From contig JAMOOB010000128.1 of assembly GCA_027066265.1 (NCBI GenBank), positions 1 to 13,545 on the forward strand: a stretch of 13,545 bases of DNA, in the 5' to 3' direction. Source of the DNA: Desulfurococcales archaeon. GTDB taxonomy: Archaea > Thermoproteota > Thermoprotei_A > Sulfolobales > Ignisphaeraceae. How positions within the stretch are numbered: the first letter of the stretch is position 1; each line of letters begins with the position of its first letter. Below, piece by piece: positions 6,406 through 13,087 of the stretch. The notes below the pieces were generated by a model. The model did not search any database. It saw nothing but the letters and a program-made list of their open reading frames with translations, and was not told the DNA's origin. A program made the position numbers and the translations under genes.

Positions 6406-7920
6406 ATTGTTTCGCTAGAACCTCTATCGCGTGGAGAAGCAGAGGTACTCCGCATCCTGTTGAATCGTAGAGAGTGTACGATGGATGAAATAGCTGGCTT
6501 GCTGAACAAACCGGTTTCGAGCATAGCATCGTTGGTGGAATTGTTGCGTGCACGCGGTCTTGTTGAAATTCTGGAGGAGGAAAAGCTCTACGCAACTACG
6601 ACCAGCGAAGGTCGTCAGTACCTAGAAGCGTTGCCCGAAGAAAGAGTTGTTGAAGTACTTAAGCAACGCGGTGGAGAAGCACCGATAAGAGATCTAGAGC
6701 AAGTTCTTGGCAAGAATATCGTTTCGATAGGGATAGGATGGGCTAAGAAGCGTGGTTGGATCGTTATCGAGAAAGGTATTGCTAAACTCGTTCGCGAAGG
6801 CAGTCTCGAAGAGCATCGCAAACTTCTATCGATGTTCTTAGAGCGTAGAGAAGTACCTCAAGATGTTTCGAATAGTGATGTATTCAAGGAACTCGTTCAA
6901 CGGAAACTGATCGTAGTTGAACGGGTAAAGGTTAAGCATGTTAAGATTAGAGAGGATCGCCTAGAGCTAGCTAAGAAACTGCTAGAGCTTGGGGAAGGAG
7001 TTTCGCATCTAACGCACGAACTCATTGCGAGCGGTAGATGGAGATACGTGAAGCTCAAGCCTTACAATGTTGAAGCACTTCCTCCGATCAAGATCGTGGG
7101 GAAGAAGCATCCACTCAAGGAATTCATCGAAATGGTTAGAGAAATCATGCTTAGCCTAGGCTTCGAAGAGGTTCGCGACGACTATGTAGTTCCAGAATTC
7201 TGGAACTTCGACGCATTGTTCCAGGCGCAAGACCATCCTTCGCGCGATATCCACGACGTGCTATTCGTTCCTGGATACGCTGATCTATCTACGTACAAAG
7301 ACGTTGTTGAGCGTGCTAAGCAAGTGCACGAAACGGGTGGTAGCTGCGGTAGCATAGGTTGGGGGTATAGATGGAGTTATGAGAAAGCTTCGAAGCTCTT
7401 GCTAAGATCTCACACAACTGCAGTCACGATAAAGTGGCTGTACTTGAGGAAAACCCCTCCTGTAAGGATCTTCACCATAGGCAAGGTGTTTAGAAGAGAT
7501 TCAATAGATTCTAGACACCTACCCGAGTTCACGAACTTCGACGGTGTTGTGATGGAGAAGGACTTCAATTTCAAGAAGCTTCTAGGTCTACTCGAACAAA
7601 TAGTTCGAGGATTAGGGATAACCAAGCTTAGGTTTAAGCCGAGCTACTTCCCATTCACGGAACCTAGCGTTGAGGGCTACGTCTACGTTGAAGGATATGG
7701 ATGGATTGAGGCTTTCGGAGCCGGTATGTTTAGACCTGAAGTCCTCGAGATCGTAGGGGTAAAGCATCCGGTTGGTGCGTGGGGTATGGGCTTAGAGCGG
7801 TTAGCCATGGCTTTGATGGGCGTGAACGACATACGAGTATTCTATACACGTGATGTTGAGCAGCTACGATCTTGGAGACGAAGCGATGTGTTGAGGTGTG
7901 TAAAGCGTGCCCGTCATTAG
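6406..7920 (+). CDS. pheS: Phenylalanine--tRNA ligase alpha subunit (PheS)
   Basis: PheS carries the catalytic core of the synthetase that charges tRNA-Phe. Class II motifs are clear: motif 2 FRRDSIDSRHLPEF from about residue 362 and motif 3 GAWGMGLERLAMAL from about 457. The N-terminal third holds winged-helix-like segments typical of archaeal and eukaryotic alpha chains. The first standard start codon is TTG 6460, but the frame is open back to a TAA at 6400 and the extra residues (VSLEPLSRGEAEVLRILLNR) form the first helix of the N-terminal winged helix. The only plausible start for them is ATT at 6406, with GGTG 7 nt before it, giving 504 residues. The gene ends 14 nt inside pheT. If ATT is wrong, the start is 6460 and the protein has 486 residues. 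Confidence 0.95.
   Translation: MVSLEPLSRGEAEVLRILLNRRECTMDEIAGLLNKPVSSIASLVELLRARGLVEILEEEKLYATTTSEGRQYLEALPEERVVEVLKQRGGEAPIRDLEQVLGKNIVSIGIGWAKKRGWIVIEKGIAKLVREGSLEEHRKLLSMFLERREVPQDVSNSDVFKELVQRKLIVVERVKVKHVKIREDRLELAKKLLELGEGVSHLTHELIASGRWRYVKLKPYNVEALPPIKIVGKKHPLKEFIEMVREIMLSLGFEEVRDDYVVPEFWNFDALFQAQDHPSRDIHDVLFVPGYADLSTYKDVVERAKQVHETGGSCGSIGWGYRWSYEKASKLLLRSHTTAVTIKWLYLRKTPPVRIFTIGKVFRRDSIDSRHLPEFTNFDGVVMEKDFNFKKLLGLLEQIVRGLGITKLRFKPSYFPFTEPSVEGYVYVEGYGWIEAFGAGMFRPEVLEIVGVKHPVGAWGMGLERLAMALMGVNDIRVFYTRDVEQLRSWRRSDVLRCVKRARH
7893..7898 (+). promoter_or_regulatory. Shine-Dalgarno site of pheT
   Basis: GAGGTG at 7893-7898 lies inside the end of pheS, 8 nt before the GTG start of pheT. 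It fixes that start and shows that internal operon genes here use ribosome sites. Confidence 0.7.
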
Positions 7921-9550
7921 GCTCGATCCTCGCAGACTACTCAGACTCATAGATGTGAAGAATCTCGAGCTAAGCAAGCTCGTAGAGATACTCTTTGCTT
8001 TGAAGTGCGAATGCGAGGTTAGCGAAAACGAGATAGCGATCGAGGTACCTAGCGATAGACCAGACATGTTCTCTGCCGAAGGGATAGCTCGAGCTGTAAG
8101 GCTCTTTCTAGGTGTTGAAGAGCCTAGGAAGCTTGCAATCGATAGGATCGGTATCGAGGTAGAGGTAGAACCACCACGAAAGAGACCCTACATAGCGGTA
8201 GCCCTTGTTGAAGGTGTTGAGCTCGACGAACGTGGATTGGAAGAATTGATAGAGTTCCAAGAGAAACTGCATGTAACGTATGGTAGAAATCGTAGGAAGG
8301 TCGCGATAGGTCTTCACGATGCCGATAAGCTACCTTCGACGAAGTTGATCTACAAAGCAGTGAACATCGATGAGTATACCATGGTACCGCTGCACGTAGG
8401 TAGGAGAGAGAAGATACGATGGGTTTTAGAGAATACCGAACAAGGACGTGTCTACGGCTTGCTTGCTTTGGAAGGAAATCTTCATCCAGCGATATTTGCG
8501 GGGAGCGAAATAATTGCGATACCTCCAGTACTGAACTCGGATATCACGAGATTGGAGCCTACATCGAAGAGAGTATTCGTAGATGTTACGGGTACGGATC
8601 TTGAAAGCGTTTTGAAAGTCTTGAACGTGATCGTAAACACGTTGACGTTCTACGGTGGTCGCGTTGTTGGAGCGGTTATCAAGTATCCGTGGGGAACCAT
8701 AACGACGCCGAACCTTGAATGGAGAAGAATGGAACTCGATCTTCGTTACGCTTCTCGTATGCTAGGTATCGAGCTGAAGCCTTGCGAAGTTGCAAAGCTA
8801 CTTAAACGAATGGGTTACATTGTAAATGCAGGGGATGATCGCGTAGTAGTTGAGGTTCCACCCCATCGCGTAGATATCCTACACCCTATAGACCTCGTCG
8901 AGGATGTAGCTATCGCGATAGGCTACGATTACCTAGGTCGCGAATACCTAGCTAGCTATGGACGTAGCGAAGAAGATCCCTTGGTGTTGGTAGAGCGCTT
9001 GTTGAGAGAGCTTGCTGTAGGTCTAGGCTACCTAGAAGTCAATACATTCGCATTGATGCCCTCGAGGATACTGAGAGAGCTATCAAACGATTTCCTCGCA
9101 ATAGAGAATCCATTGACTGTAGAGTTCGACTCGATTCGTAACATGCTTGTAGCATCGTTGTTGATGGTTTTGAGAGATAGTCAGCACGCTTCCATGCCTA
9201 TAAAGATCTTTGAGGTAGGGGATGTAGTTGTTAGAGATGATCGTAGTCCCACTAAATGGAGGAACAAAACGATGTTTGCAATGCTCTTAGCGGATAGCGT
9301 TCTCAAGTTCGAAGATATCCATGGCGATGTATACGCGTTGCTGAAAGAACTTGGGATCGAACCATCGTTCCGAAGATGTACGAAGAGAATAGCGATCGAG
9401 GGTAGAACTGCTTGCATCTACGTAGATAACGAAGAGATTGGATGGGTAGGAGAAATCAAGCCCGAGATCCTCGAGAATCTCGACATTAGGTACCCCGTTG
9501 CGGTAGCCGAACTAGATGTAGATAAGTTAGTACGGATGCTATGGGCGTAG
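7907..9550 (+). CDS. pheT: Phenylalanine--tRNA ligase beta subunit (PheT)
   Basis: At 547 residues this is the compact archaeal/eukaryotic beta chain, which lacks the tRNA-binding and anticodon domains found at the ends of bacterial PheT. Visible parts are the N-terminal B1-like region with PSDRPDMFSAEGIARA (about 48-63), the B3/B4 fold in the middle, a B5 DNA-binding-like domain around 270-345 (RYASRMLGIELKPCEVAKLL, then VPPHRVDILHPIDLVEDVAI), and a catalytically inactive synthetase-like core at the end. It pairs with PheS to form the alpha2-beta2 enzyme in the cytoplasm. The GTG start lies 14 nt inside pheS behind a GAGGTG site. The last codons overlap the ATG of the next gene. Confidence 0.96.
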   Translation: MPVIRLDPRRLLRLIDVKNLELSKLVEILFALKCECEVSENEIAIEVPSDRPDMFSAEGIARAVRLFLGVEEPRKLAIDRIGIEVEVEPPRKRPYIAVALVEGVELDERGLEELIEFQEKLHVTYGRNRRKVAIGLHDADKLPSTKLIYKAVNIDEYTMVPLHVGRREKIRWVLENTEQGRVYGLLALEGNLHPAIFAGSEIIAIPPVLNSDITRLEPTSKRVFVDVTGTDLESVLKVLNVIVNTLTFYGGRVVGAVIKYPWGTITTPNLEWRRMELDLRYASRMLGIELKPCEVAKLLKRMGYIVNAGDDRVVVEVPPHRVDILHPIDLVEDVAIAIGYDYLGREYLASYGRSEEDPLVLVERLLRELAVGLGYLEVNTFALMPSRILRELSNDFLAIENPLTVEFDSIRNMLVASLLMVLRDSQHASMPIKIFEVGDVVVRDDRSPTKWRNKTMFAMLLADSVLKFEDIHGDVYALLKELGIEPSFRRCTKRIAIEGRTACIYVDNEEIGWVGEIKPEILENLDIRYPVAVAELDVDKLVRMLWA

Positions 9551-9897
9551 GAGTGAAGAAAGAGACTAGGATAGGGATAGTGCTACCCTTTCACAAAGTT
9601 GGGATAGTGTTGATAGTAGTACGAGGTCTTCGAGGATTCGAACATGTATTCCTATTCAATGACTGTACGGAGCTGCAGAACTTTCTAACTAAAAGAAGGG
9701 GTGTTGCAGGAGAAATCACTAAAATCGTTGATCCTTACGAACAGTGTTTCAACGATAGAAAACTCGATACCTTACCACGTAATGTACGTAGCGTTGTTGA
9801 GGAATGCATTAATATAGTTGAACAGAGCATAGTGAAATTCTGGGGGATGATCGCGGTTTTAAGATCGGATCTCGATGAAGACAAACCCACGCGGTGA
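9541..9897 (+). CDS. Small conserved-looking protein of the pheST operon, unknown function
   Basis: The frame encodes 118 residues from ATG 9541, overlapping the pheT stop by 10 nt; an in-frame GTG at 9553 is an alternative that begins 3 nt after that stop. I recognise no family. The first half looks like two or three beta strands (RIGIVLPF, VGIVLIVV, HVFLFN), the second half a long helix (RNVRSVVEECINIVEQSIVKFWG) and a charged tail. No signal or membrane segment is convincing. Overlap with pheT points to co-translation, so it may help the synthetase, or it may only share the transcript. Its codon use is like that of its neighbours, which argues for a real gene. It ends about 7 nt from the 3' end of an oppositely oriented sRNA. 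Confidence 0.68.
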   Translation: MGVGVKKETRIGIVLPFHKVGIVLIVVRGLRGFEHVFLFNDCTELQNFLTKRRGVAGEITKIVDPYEQCFNDRKLDTLPRNVRSVVEECINIVEQSIVKFWGMIAVLRSDLDEDKPTR

Positions 9898-9903
9898 CCC
9901 CGT

Positions 9904-9967
9904 CAAGGGTCAGCCATCCTCTAACCGATCATCGATCACCCTGCGGGGAGGTAACATCATCCCCAAC
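9904..9967 (-). ncRNA. C/D-box guide sRNA
   Basis: On the minus strand the parts come in the right order: box C ATGATGT (9960-9954), a 14-nt guide (9953-9940), D' GTGA (9939-9936), spacer TCG, C' ATGATCG (9932-9926), a 12-nt guide GTTAGAGGATGG (9925-9914) and box D CTGA (9913-9910). GGGG before box C pairs with CCC(T) after box D to close the kink-turn stem. A TATA-like CTATTAA (9997-9991) lies about 27 nt before the expected 5' end. Such RNAs guide fibrillarin to 2'-O-methylate rRNA or tRNA at the base paired to the fifth nt before box D. C' and D' are imperfect. I could not assign targets; the D guide would pair with CCAUCCUCUAAC. Ends are estimates. Confidence 0.6.
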
Positions 9968-9990
9968 ACTGGGTACGATACGAGCATGGC

Positions 9991-9997
9991 TTAATAG
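9991..9997 (-). promoter_or_regulatory. TATA-like box of the minus-strand C/D sRNA
   Basis: CTATTAA on the minus strand is centred about 27 nt upstream of the predicted sRNA 5' end near 9967. That is the standard archaeal spacing, and the small RNA needs its own promoter because the divergent cdvB gene lies behind it. Confidence 0.4.
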
Positions 9998-10062
9998 GTA
10001 TTTGCGTCGATCAATTCCTTGCACGTTTTGGTTAAGCGTCTGGCGGTTTTTGAAGGTTCTTC

Positions 10063-10749
10063 GTGGCTAGGCTTCTAGACGGGGTCGAACCCATGTCGTT
10101 GAAAGACTTCGAGAAGCGATGGGGAGGAGGACCCACTATTGGAGAGAAGATTAAGGAGATATTCGCAAGGAAGGAACCTATCAAGCAGAGGCTAGTAGTA
10201 GCAAACTACAAGATTAGAACCATGGTGAACAGGCTAGAGGTATTCATTGAGAGACTTAGGGAACGAGATAGAATGCTCTTCGAGAGAGTGGTAGATGCTC
10301 TAACCCAGGGTGATGAGGCGAGAGCCGTAATGTACGCTAACGAGATTGCTGAGATTAGGAAGCTCGTCAAGCAGCTAACGATAACTCAAGTAGCTCTCGA
10401 ACAAGTAGCGCTAAGAATCGAGACGGTCCTCACTATGGGCGATGTGATGGCGGGTCTTACTCCGGTAGTCGGAGTAATCAAGGAGTTGAAGAACATGCTA
10501 CGCGGCATAATGCCAGAGATCTCGCTAGAGCTAACCGAAGTTGAAGAAGGTCTGAGAGACGTTGTGTTAACCACCGGCGAGGCTCTAGGTATTGGTGCGG
10601 GAGACATTTATGCATCGCCAGAGGCTAGGAAGATCCTAGAGGAAGCGAGAATCGTAGCCGAACAGAGAATGAAGGAGAAGTTCCCAGAGCTACCAGTCCT
10701 CGGATCTATTCAGCAGAAGGCTTCGGCTCCTGCAGCTGGTTCCGCATAA
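10063..10749 (+). CDS. cdvB: ESCRT-III-like cell-division protein, CdvB paralogue (CdvB1/CdvB2 type)
   Basis: The 228-residue product is a Snf7/ESCRT-III-type helical protein: long charged helices (VANYKIRTMVNRLEVFIERL, then the basic-to-acidic helices to about residue 150), the stretch GDVMAGLTPVVGVIKEL, an acidic helix and the typical close YASPEARKILEEARIVAEQ with KFPELP. CdvB proteins form filaments at mid-cell that constrict the membrane and are remodelled by the ATPase CdvC (Vps4). After KFPELPVLG only a short Ala/Ser tail follows, so the winged helix that lets CdvB bind CdvA is absent; this fits the CdvB1/B2 paralogues. It stands alone, away from a cdvABC operon. The start is GTG 10063 (GAAGGT 5 nt upstream); ATG 10093 is a real alternative, giving 218 residues. 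Confidence 0.9.
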   Translation: MARLLDGVEPMSLKDFEKRWGGGPTIGEKIKEIFARKEPIKQRLVVANYKIRTMVNRLEVFIERLRERDRMLFERVVDALTQGDEARAVMYANEIAEIRKLVKQLTITQVALEQVALRIETVLTMGDVMAGLTPVVGVIKELKNMLRGIMPEISLELTEVEEGLRDVVLTTGEALGIGAGDIYASPEARKILEEARIVAEQRMKEKFPELPVLGSIQQKASAPAAGSA

Positions 10750-10771
10750 ACTTCGCGTTCTCGACAACACG

Positions 10772-10804
10772 TTTTTAATCCTAAACTTCTTCTTCTCCTT
10801 GGTG
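10772..10804 (+). promoter_or_regulatory. Promoter and ribosome site of the L35Ae gene
   Basis: TTTTTAA at 10772-10778 predicts a transcription start near 10801. GGTG at 10801-10804 is 6 nt before ATG 10811. A pyrimidine-rich run (10787-10799) between them may also end the cdvB transcript. Confidence 0.5.
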
Positions 10805-10810
10805 TAGTCC

Positions 10811-11107
10811 ATGAGCAGCAACGTTGTACGCGGAGTCATTGTGGGGTACAGACGCGGATCTGCGAAGCAGTACAATAATCAGGTATTGATAAAGGTATTC
10901 GTAGATCCGAAAATCGTTGGTACGCTTGTAGGATCCAAGGTTGTGGCATCGGATAGGTATGGAAACGTTTACAGAGGTAAGATAGTTAAGATACATAGCT
11001 TTAGCAAATCCATAGCAATCGCTAGGTTTAGACCAAACATTCCAGGTCAGATGATAGGAGAAATAGTGACGATAGTTCCAAAGAACGTTAAAGCACTGTC
11101 ATCGTAG
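10811..11107 (+). CDS. rpl35ae: Large-subunit ribosomal protein eL33 (L35Ae)
   Basis: The 98-residue basic protein matches the L35Ae family, found in archaea and eukaryotes but not in bacteria. VRGVIVGYRRG near the start, QYNNQVLIKV at about 20-29, the GKIVKIHSFSKSIAIARF strand pair and the close NIPGQMIGEIV are the family pattern. It is a beta-barrel protein of the 50S subunit. Length is normal and the ATG has a GGTG ribosome site. It has its own promoter and is not inside a ribosomal-protein operon here. Its 3' end overlaps the end of the oppositely oriented TatD-family gene by 9 bp, so the two transcripts must be antisense at their tails. Confidence 0.95.
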   Translation: MSSNVVRGVIVGYRRGSAKQYNNQVLIKVFVDPKIVGTLVGSKVVASDRYGNVYRGKIVKIHSFSKSIAIARFRPNIPGQMIGEIVTIVPKNVKALSS

Positions 11108-11842
11108 TGATAGACCTAGCTCTTTTAATAGACGCTGAGCGTTCTCCTCTATCACTTCCACGATCTGTTCCAAGCTTAGCTTCTTGATGTCTGCAATTAT
11201 TCTAAGCGTATCGAATATCATCCTAGGATGGAGCTCCATTCCACGGTATTTATAAGGTGCATCGCTTTCAACTAGCAGTACTTCTAGAGGTGCGCACTCA
11301 ACTATTTTTCTATGCTTCTCTTGCATCGAGATTGCGGGGTTAATTGAAATAAAGTAACCATAATCACGTATTTCGTTCAGGAGCTCTACTGGCCCTGTAT
11401 ACCAGTGGAATATTGCGATCCTTATGCCAGCTCGATGCACGATCTCGAGCACTTCTCTCCATGCATCTACGCAATGAAGATTTAGTGCGAGATCGTACTT
11501 CTGCGCTAGATCTACGATACGCCTAAACGCTTCGAGTTGGTATGAGTATGTTTCCTTGCGAAACCTTTTGTCTAGACCTACCTCACCTAGTATCCTAACA
11601 ACGTTGCGATGATTTTCGACAAGCTCTTCCAACTTCTCGATATCGTTCACTGTCTCTGCAGATATTTCCCATGGATGAATGCCTATAGCTGGGATAACCC
11701 ATTTGAAGCGTTGAGAGAGCTCCAAGGTTCTAATCGACGATGGTATATCGTCGCTTACCGCAATTATTGTCAATCCTAGTCGTTCGATTTCTAGGATCTC
11801 TTCATCGCTGTATTCATGGAGATGACAGTGCGCATCAATCAT
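11099..11842 (-). CDS. TatD-family metal-dependent hydrolase
   Basis: The 247-residue product is a TIM-barrel amidohydrolase of the TatD family. Metal ligands are all visible: DAHCHLHE at residues 3-10 (H5, H7), GEVGLD at 86-91 (E87), NLHC at 121-124 (H123), FHWYTG at 145-150 (H146) and ESDAPY at 192-197 (D194). TatD enzymes are magnesium-dependent nucleases acting on DNA or RNA ends; the archaeal branch is poorly studied and the substrate here is not certain. Its ATG overlaps the stop of the upstream radical SAM gene by 4 nt, so the two are co-translated. Whether that reflects a joint function is unknown. It meets the L35Ae gene tail to tail with 9 bp overlap. Confidence 0.9.
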   Translation of the reverse strand: MIDAHCHLHEYSDEEILEIERLGLTIIAVSDDIPSSIRTLELSQRFKWVIPAIGIHPWEISAETVNDIEKLEELVENHRNVVRILGEVGLDKRFRKETYSYQLEAFRRIVDLAQKYDLALNLHCVDAWREVLEIVHRAGIRIAIFHWYTGPVELLNEIRDYGYFISINPAISMQEKHRKIVECAPLEVLLVESDAPYKYRGMELHPRMIFDTLRIIADIKKLSLEQIVEVIEENAQRLLKELGLSLR

Positions 11843-12984
11843 CGGGTAGATTCCCCTTTCAAGACGTAGTTCCTAAGCTTGGTGTGAGGTACGTGTACGA
11901 ACTCGGTGTAGAGATCCAGCGGTATGTATACCATTCTATCTAGGCGGTACGTGGGATGAACTCGACCAACGATGTTTATCTTAGCACCGCAATTCGTACA
12001 TCTGTTGTCTTCAGTTAGTCTCACTTCCAAGATTTCGAAGCCAAACCTCCGGATCACAATAGATCCGCAGTTAGGGCAATAGGTATGTTCGTATTCATGA
12101 CCGGGAACGTTGCCTACGTAGACGTAGCGCAATCCTTCGGCGCGAGCTATCTCAACGTGTTTCTCTAGAACTTCTACGGGTGTTGAAGGTACATCGAGTA
12201 GTTGATAGTCTGGATGGAATCTTAGGAAGTGTAGAGGAGTATCGGGACCTAGGTTCTCAACGATCCATCTAGCTAACTTCTTGGCTTTCTCAAGATCATC
12301 CCCGTACTTAGGAACAACAAGATCCGTGACCTCGATGAAGACACCCTTTCGCTTCAGTTCGATCATTGCATTGAATACGTACTCCATGTGTCCCGGTGGA
12401 ACGAGGCAGAGTTTCTTAGCGAACTCTGGATCGCCGTGACCTTTAAGGTCTATCGTTGCTGCATCGATGAACTTCGAAACGAGGTCTATAGTCTCGTCAG
12501 TCATGTAGCCATTCGTAACCATAGTGTTGAAGAGACCGTGCTTCTTTGCGAGCATTCCAACGTCGTAGGCATACTCTATGAATACCACGGGCTCGTTATA
12601 AGTGTAGGTTATTCCGTGAGCGCCGTACGCTTTCGCTAGTTCTACGATGCGCTCGGGTTCGAGTCTCCATCCAGCGATGACTTTTCGCTGCGAGATATCC
12701 CAGTTCTGGCAGAACTTGCATGCCCAACTGCATCCCGTTGTAGACATCGAGAACACTGCAGACCCGGGATTGAAGTGGTAGAGTGGCTTCTTCTCTATGG
12801 GATCGATTGCCACGGCTATGGCGAGTCCATGGCATGCTAGGTAGAGCTTTCCTTCGAAATTCCATCTAATACCGCAGAACCCAGCTGCACCTTCTGGGAT
12901 CTTACATCGTCGCGGACAAGCTAGGCACTCAACGATTTTGCGTTCGGCATCGAGAAGGCGGTATAGAAGAGCTTCTTTAGGCAT
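11839..12984 (-). CDS. amrS: AmmeMemoRadiSam system radical SAM enzyme (AmrS)
   Basis: The 381-residue product has three cysteine sets in order: an N-terminal cluster C20, C23, C27, C37 (CLACPRRC and GFCGIRWN), the radical SAM motif CSWACKFC at 85-92, followed by QNWDIS, and a C-terminal zinc-ribbon-like pair of CxxC (303/306 and 329/332). TYNEP at 128-132 is also typical of this family, which is related to activating enzymes of pyruvate formate-lyase type. In many genomes it travels with AMMECR1 and MEMO proteins; neither is in this window. The reaction is unknown; protein or nucleic-acid modification has been proposed. About 45 residues follow the zinc site. The ATG has CGGTGG 4 nt upstream. 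It heads a two-gene operon with the TatD-family hydrolase. Confidence 0.92.
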   Translation of the reverse strand: MPKEALLYRLLDAERKIVECLACPRRCKIPEGAAGFCGIRWNFEGKLYLACHGLAIAVAIDPIEKKPLYHFNPGSAVFSMSTTGCSWACKFCQNWDISQRKVIAGWRLEPERIVELAKAYGAHGITYTYNEPVVFIEYAYDVGMLAKKHGLFNTMVTNGYMTDETIDLVSKFIDAATIDLKGHGDPEFAKKLCLVPPGHMEYVFNAMIELKRKGVFIEVTDLVVPKYGDDLEKAKKLARWIVENLGPDTPLHFLRFHPDYQLLDVPSTPVEVLEKHVEIARAEGLRYVYVGNVPGHEYEHTYCPNCGSIVIRRFGFEILEVRLTEDNRCTNCGAKINIVGRVHPTYRLDRMVYIPLDLYTEFVHVPHTKLRNYVLKGESTR

Positions 12985-13021
12985 TGAACCACCGATATAT
13001 ATGCGCTCCTAGAGCTATATC
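12985..13021. promoter_or_regulatory. Divergent promoter of amrS (minus) and the C/D sRNA (plus)
   Basis: ATATATAT at 12995-13002 is centred about 26-28 nt before the expected sRNA 5' end on the plus strand. On the minus strand GATATAGCT (13021-13013) is centred about 26 nt before a start near 12991, giving a very short leader before amrS ATG 12984. The minus-strand ribosome site CGGTGG is at 12994-12989. The two boxes face away from each other in only 30 bp. Confidence 0.55.
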
Positions 13022-13025
13022 TCTG

Positions 13026-13087
13026 CTTGGGATGATGACTCAACCCCGTCTCGTGAACGGTGATGAAGGCTGTCTCTCCTGACCTTC
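13026..13087 (+). ncRNA. C/D-box guide sRNA
   Basis: All boxes are in order on the plus strand: box C ATGATGA (13032-13038, perfect), a 14-nt guide (13039-13052), D' GTGA (13053-13056), spacer ACG, C' GTGATGA (13060-13066, perfect), a 12-nt guide AGGCTGTCTCTC (13067-13078) and box D CTGA (13079-13082, perfect). GGG before box C and CCT after box D can pair. A TATA box lies at the right distance. The RNA would direct 2'-O-methylation; the D guide pairs with GAGAGACAGCCU, and from memory a GAGACAGCC-like stretch lies in 23S rRNA just before the L11-binding GTPase centre, which needs checking. The 3' end reaches the stop codon of the oppositely oriented folE. Ends are estimates. Confidence 0.75.

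Noticed and set aside
9898..9948. Inverted repeat CCCCG/CGGGG with inner GGGT/ACCC as a terminator or riboswitch
   Set aside because: The pairing is partly explained by the C/D-box layout on the minus strand, there is no following T run, and no riboswitch pattern was recognised.
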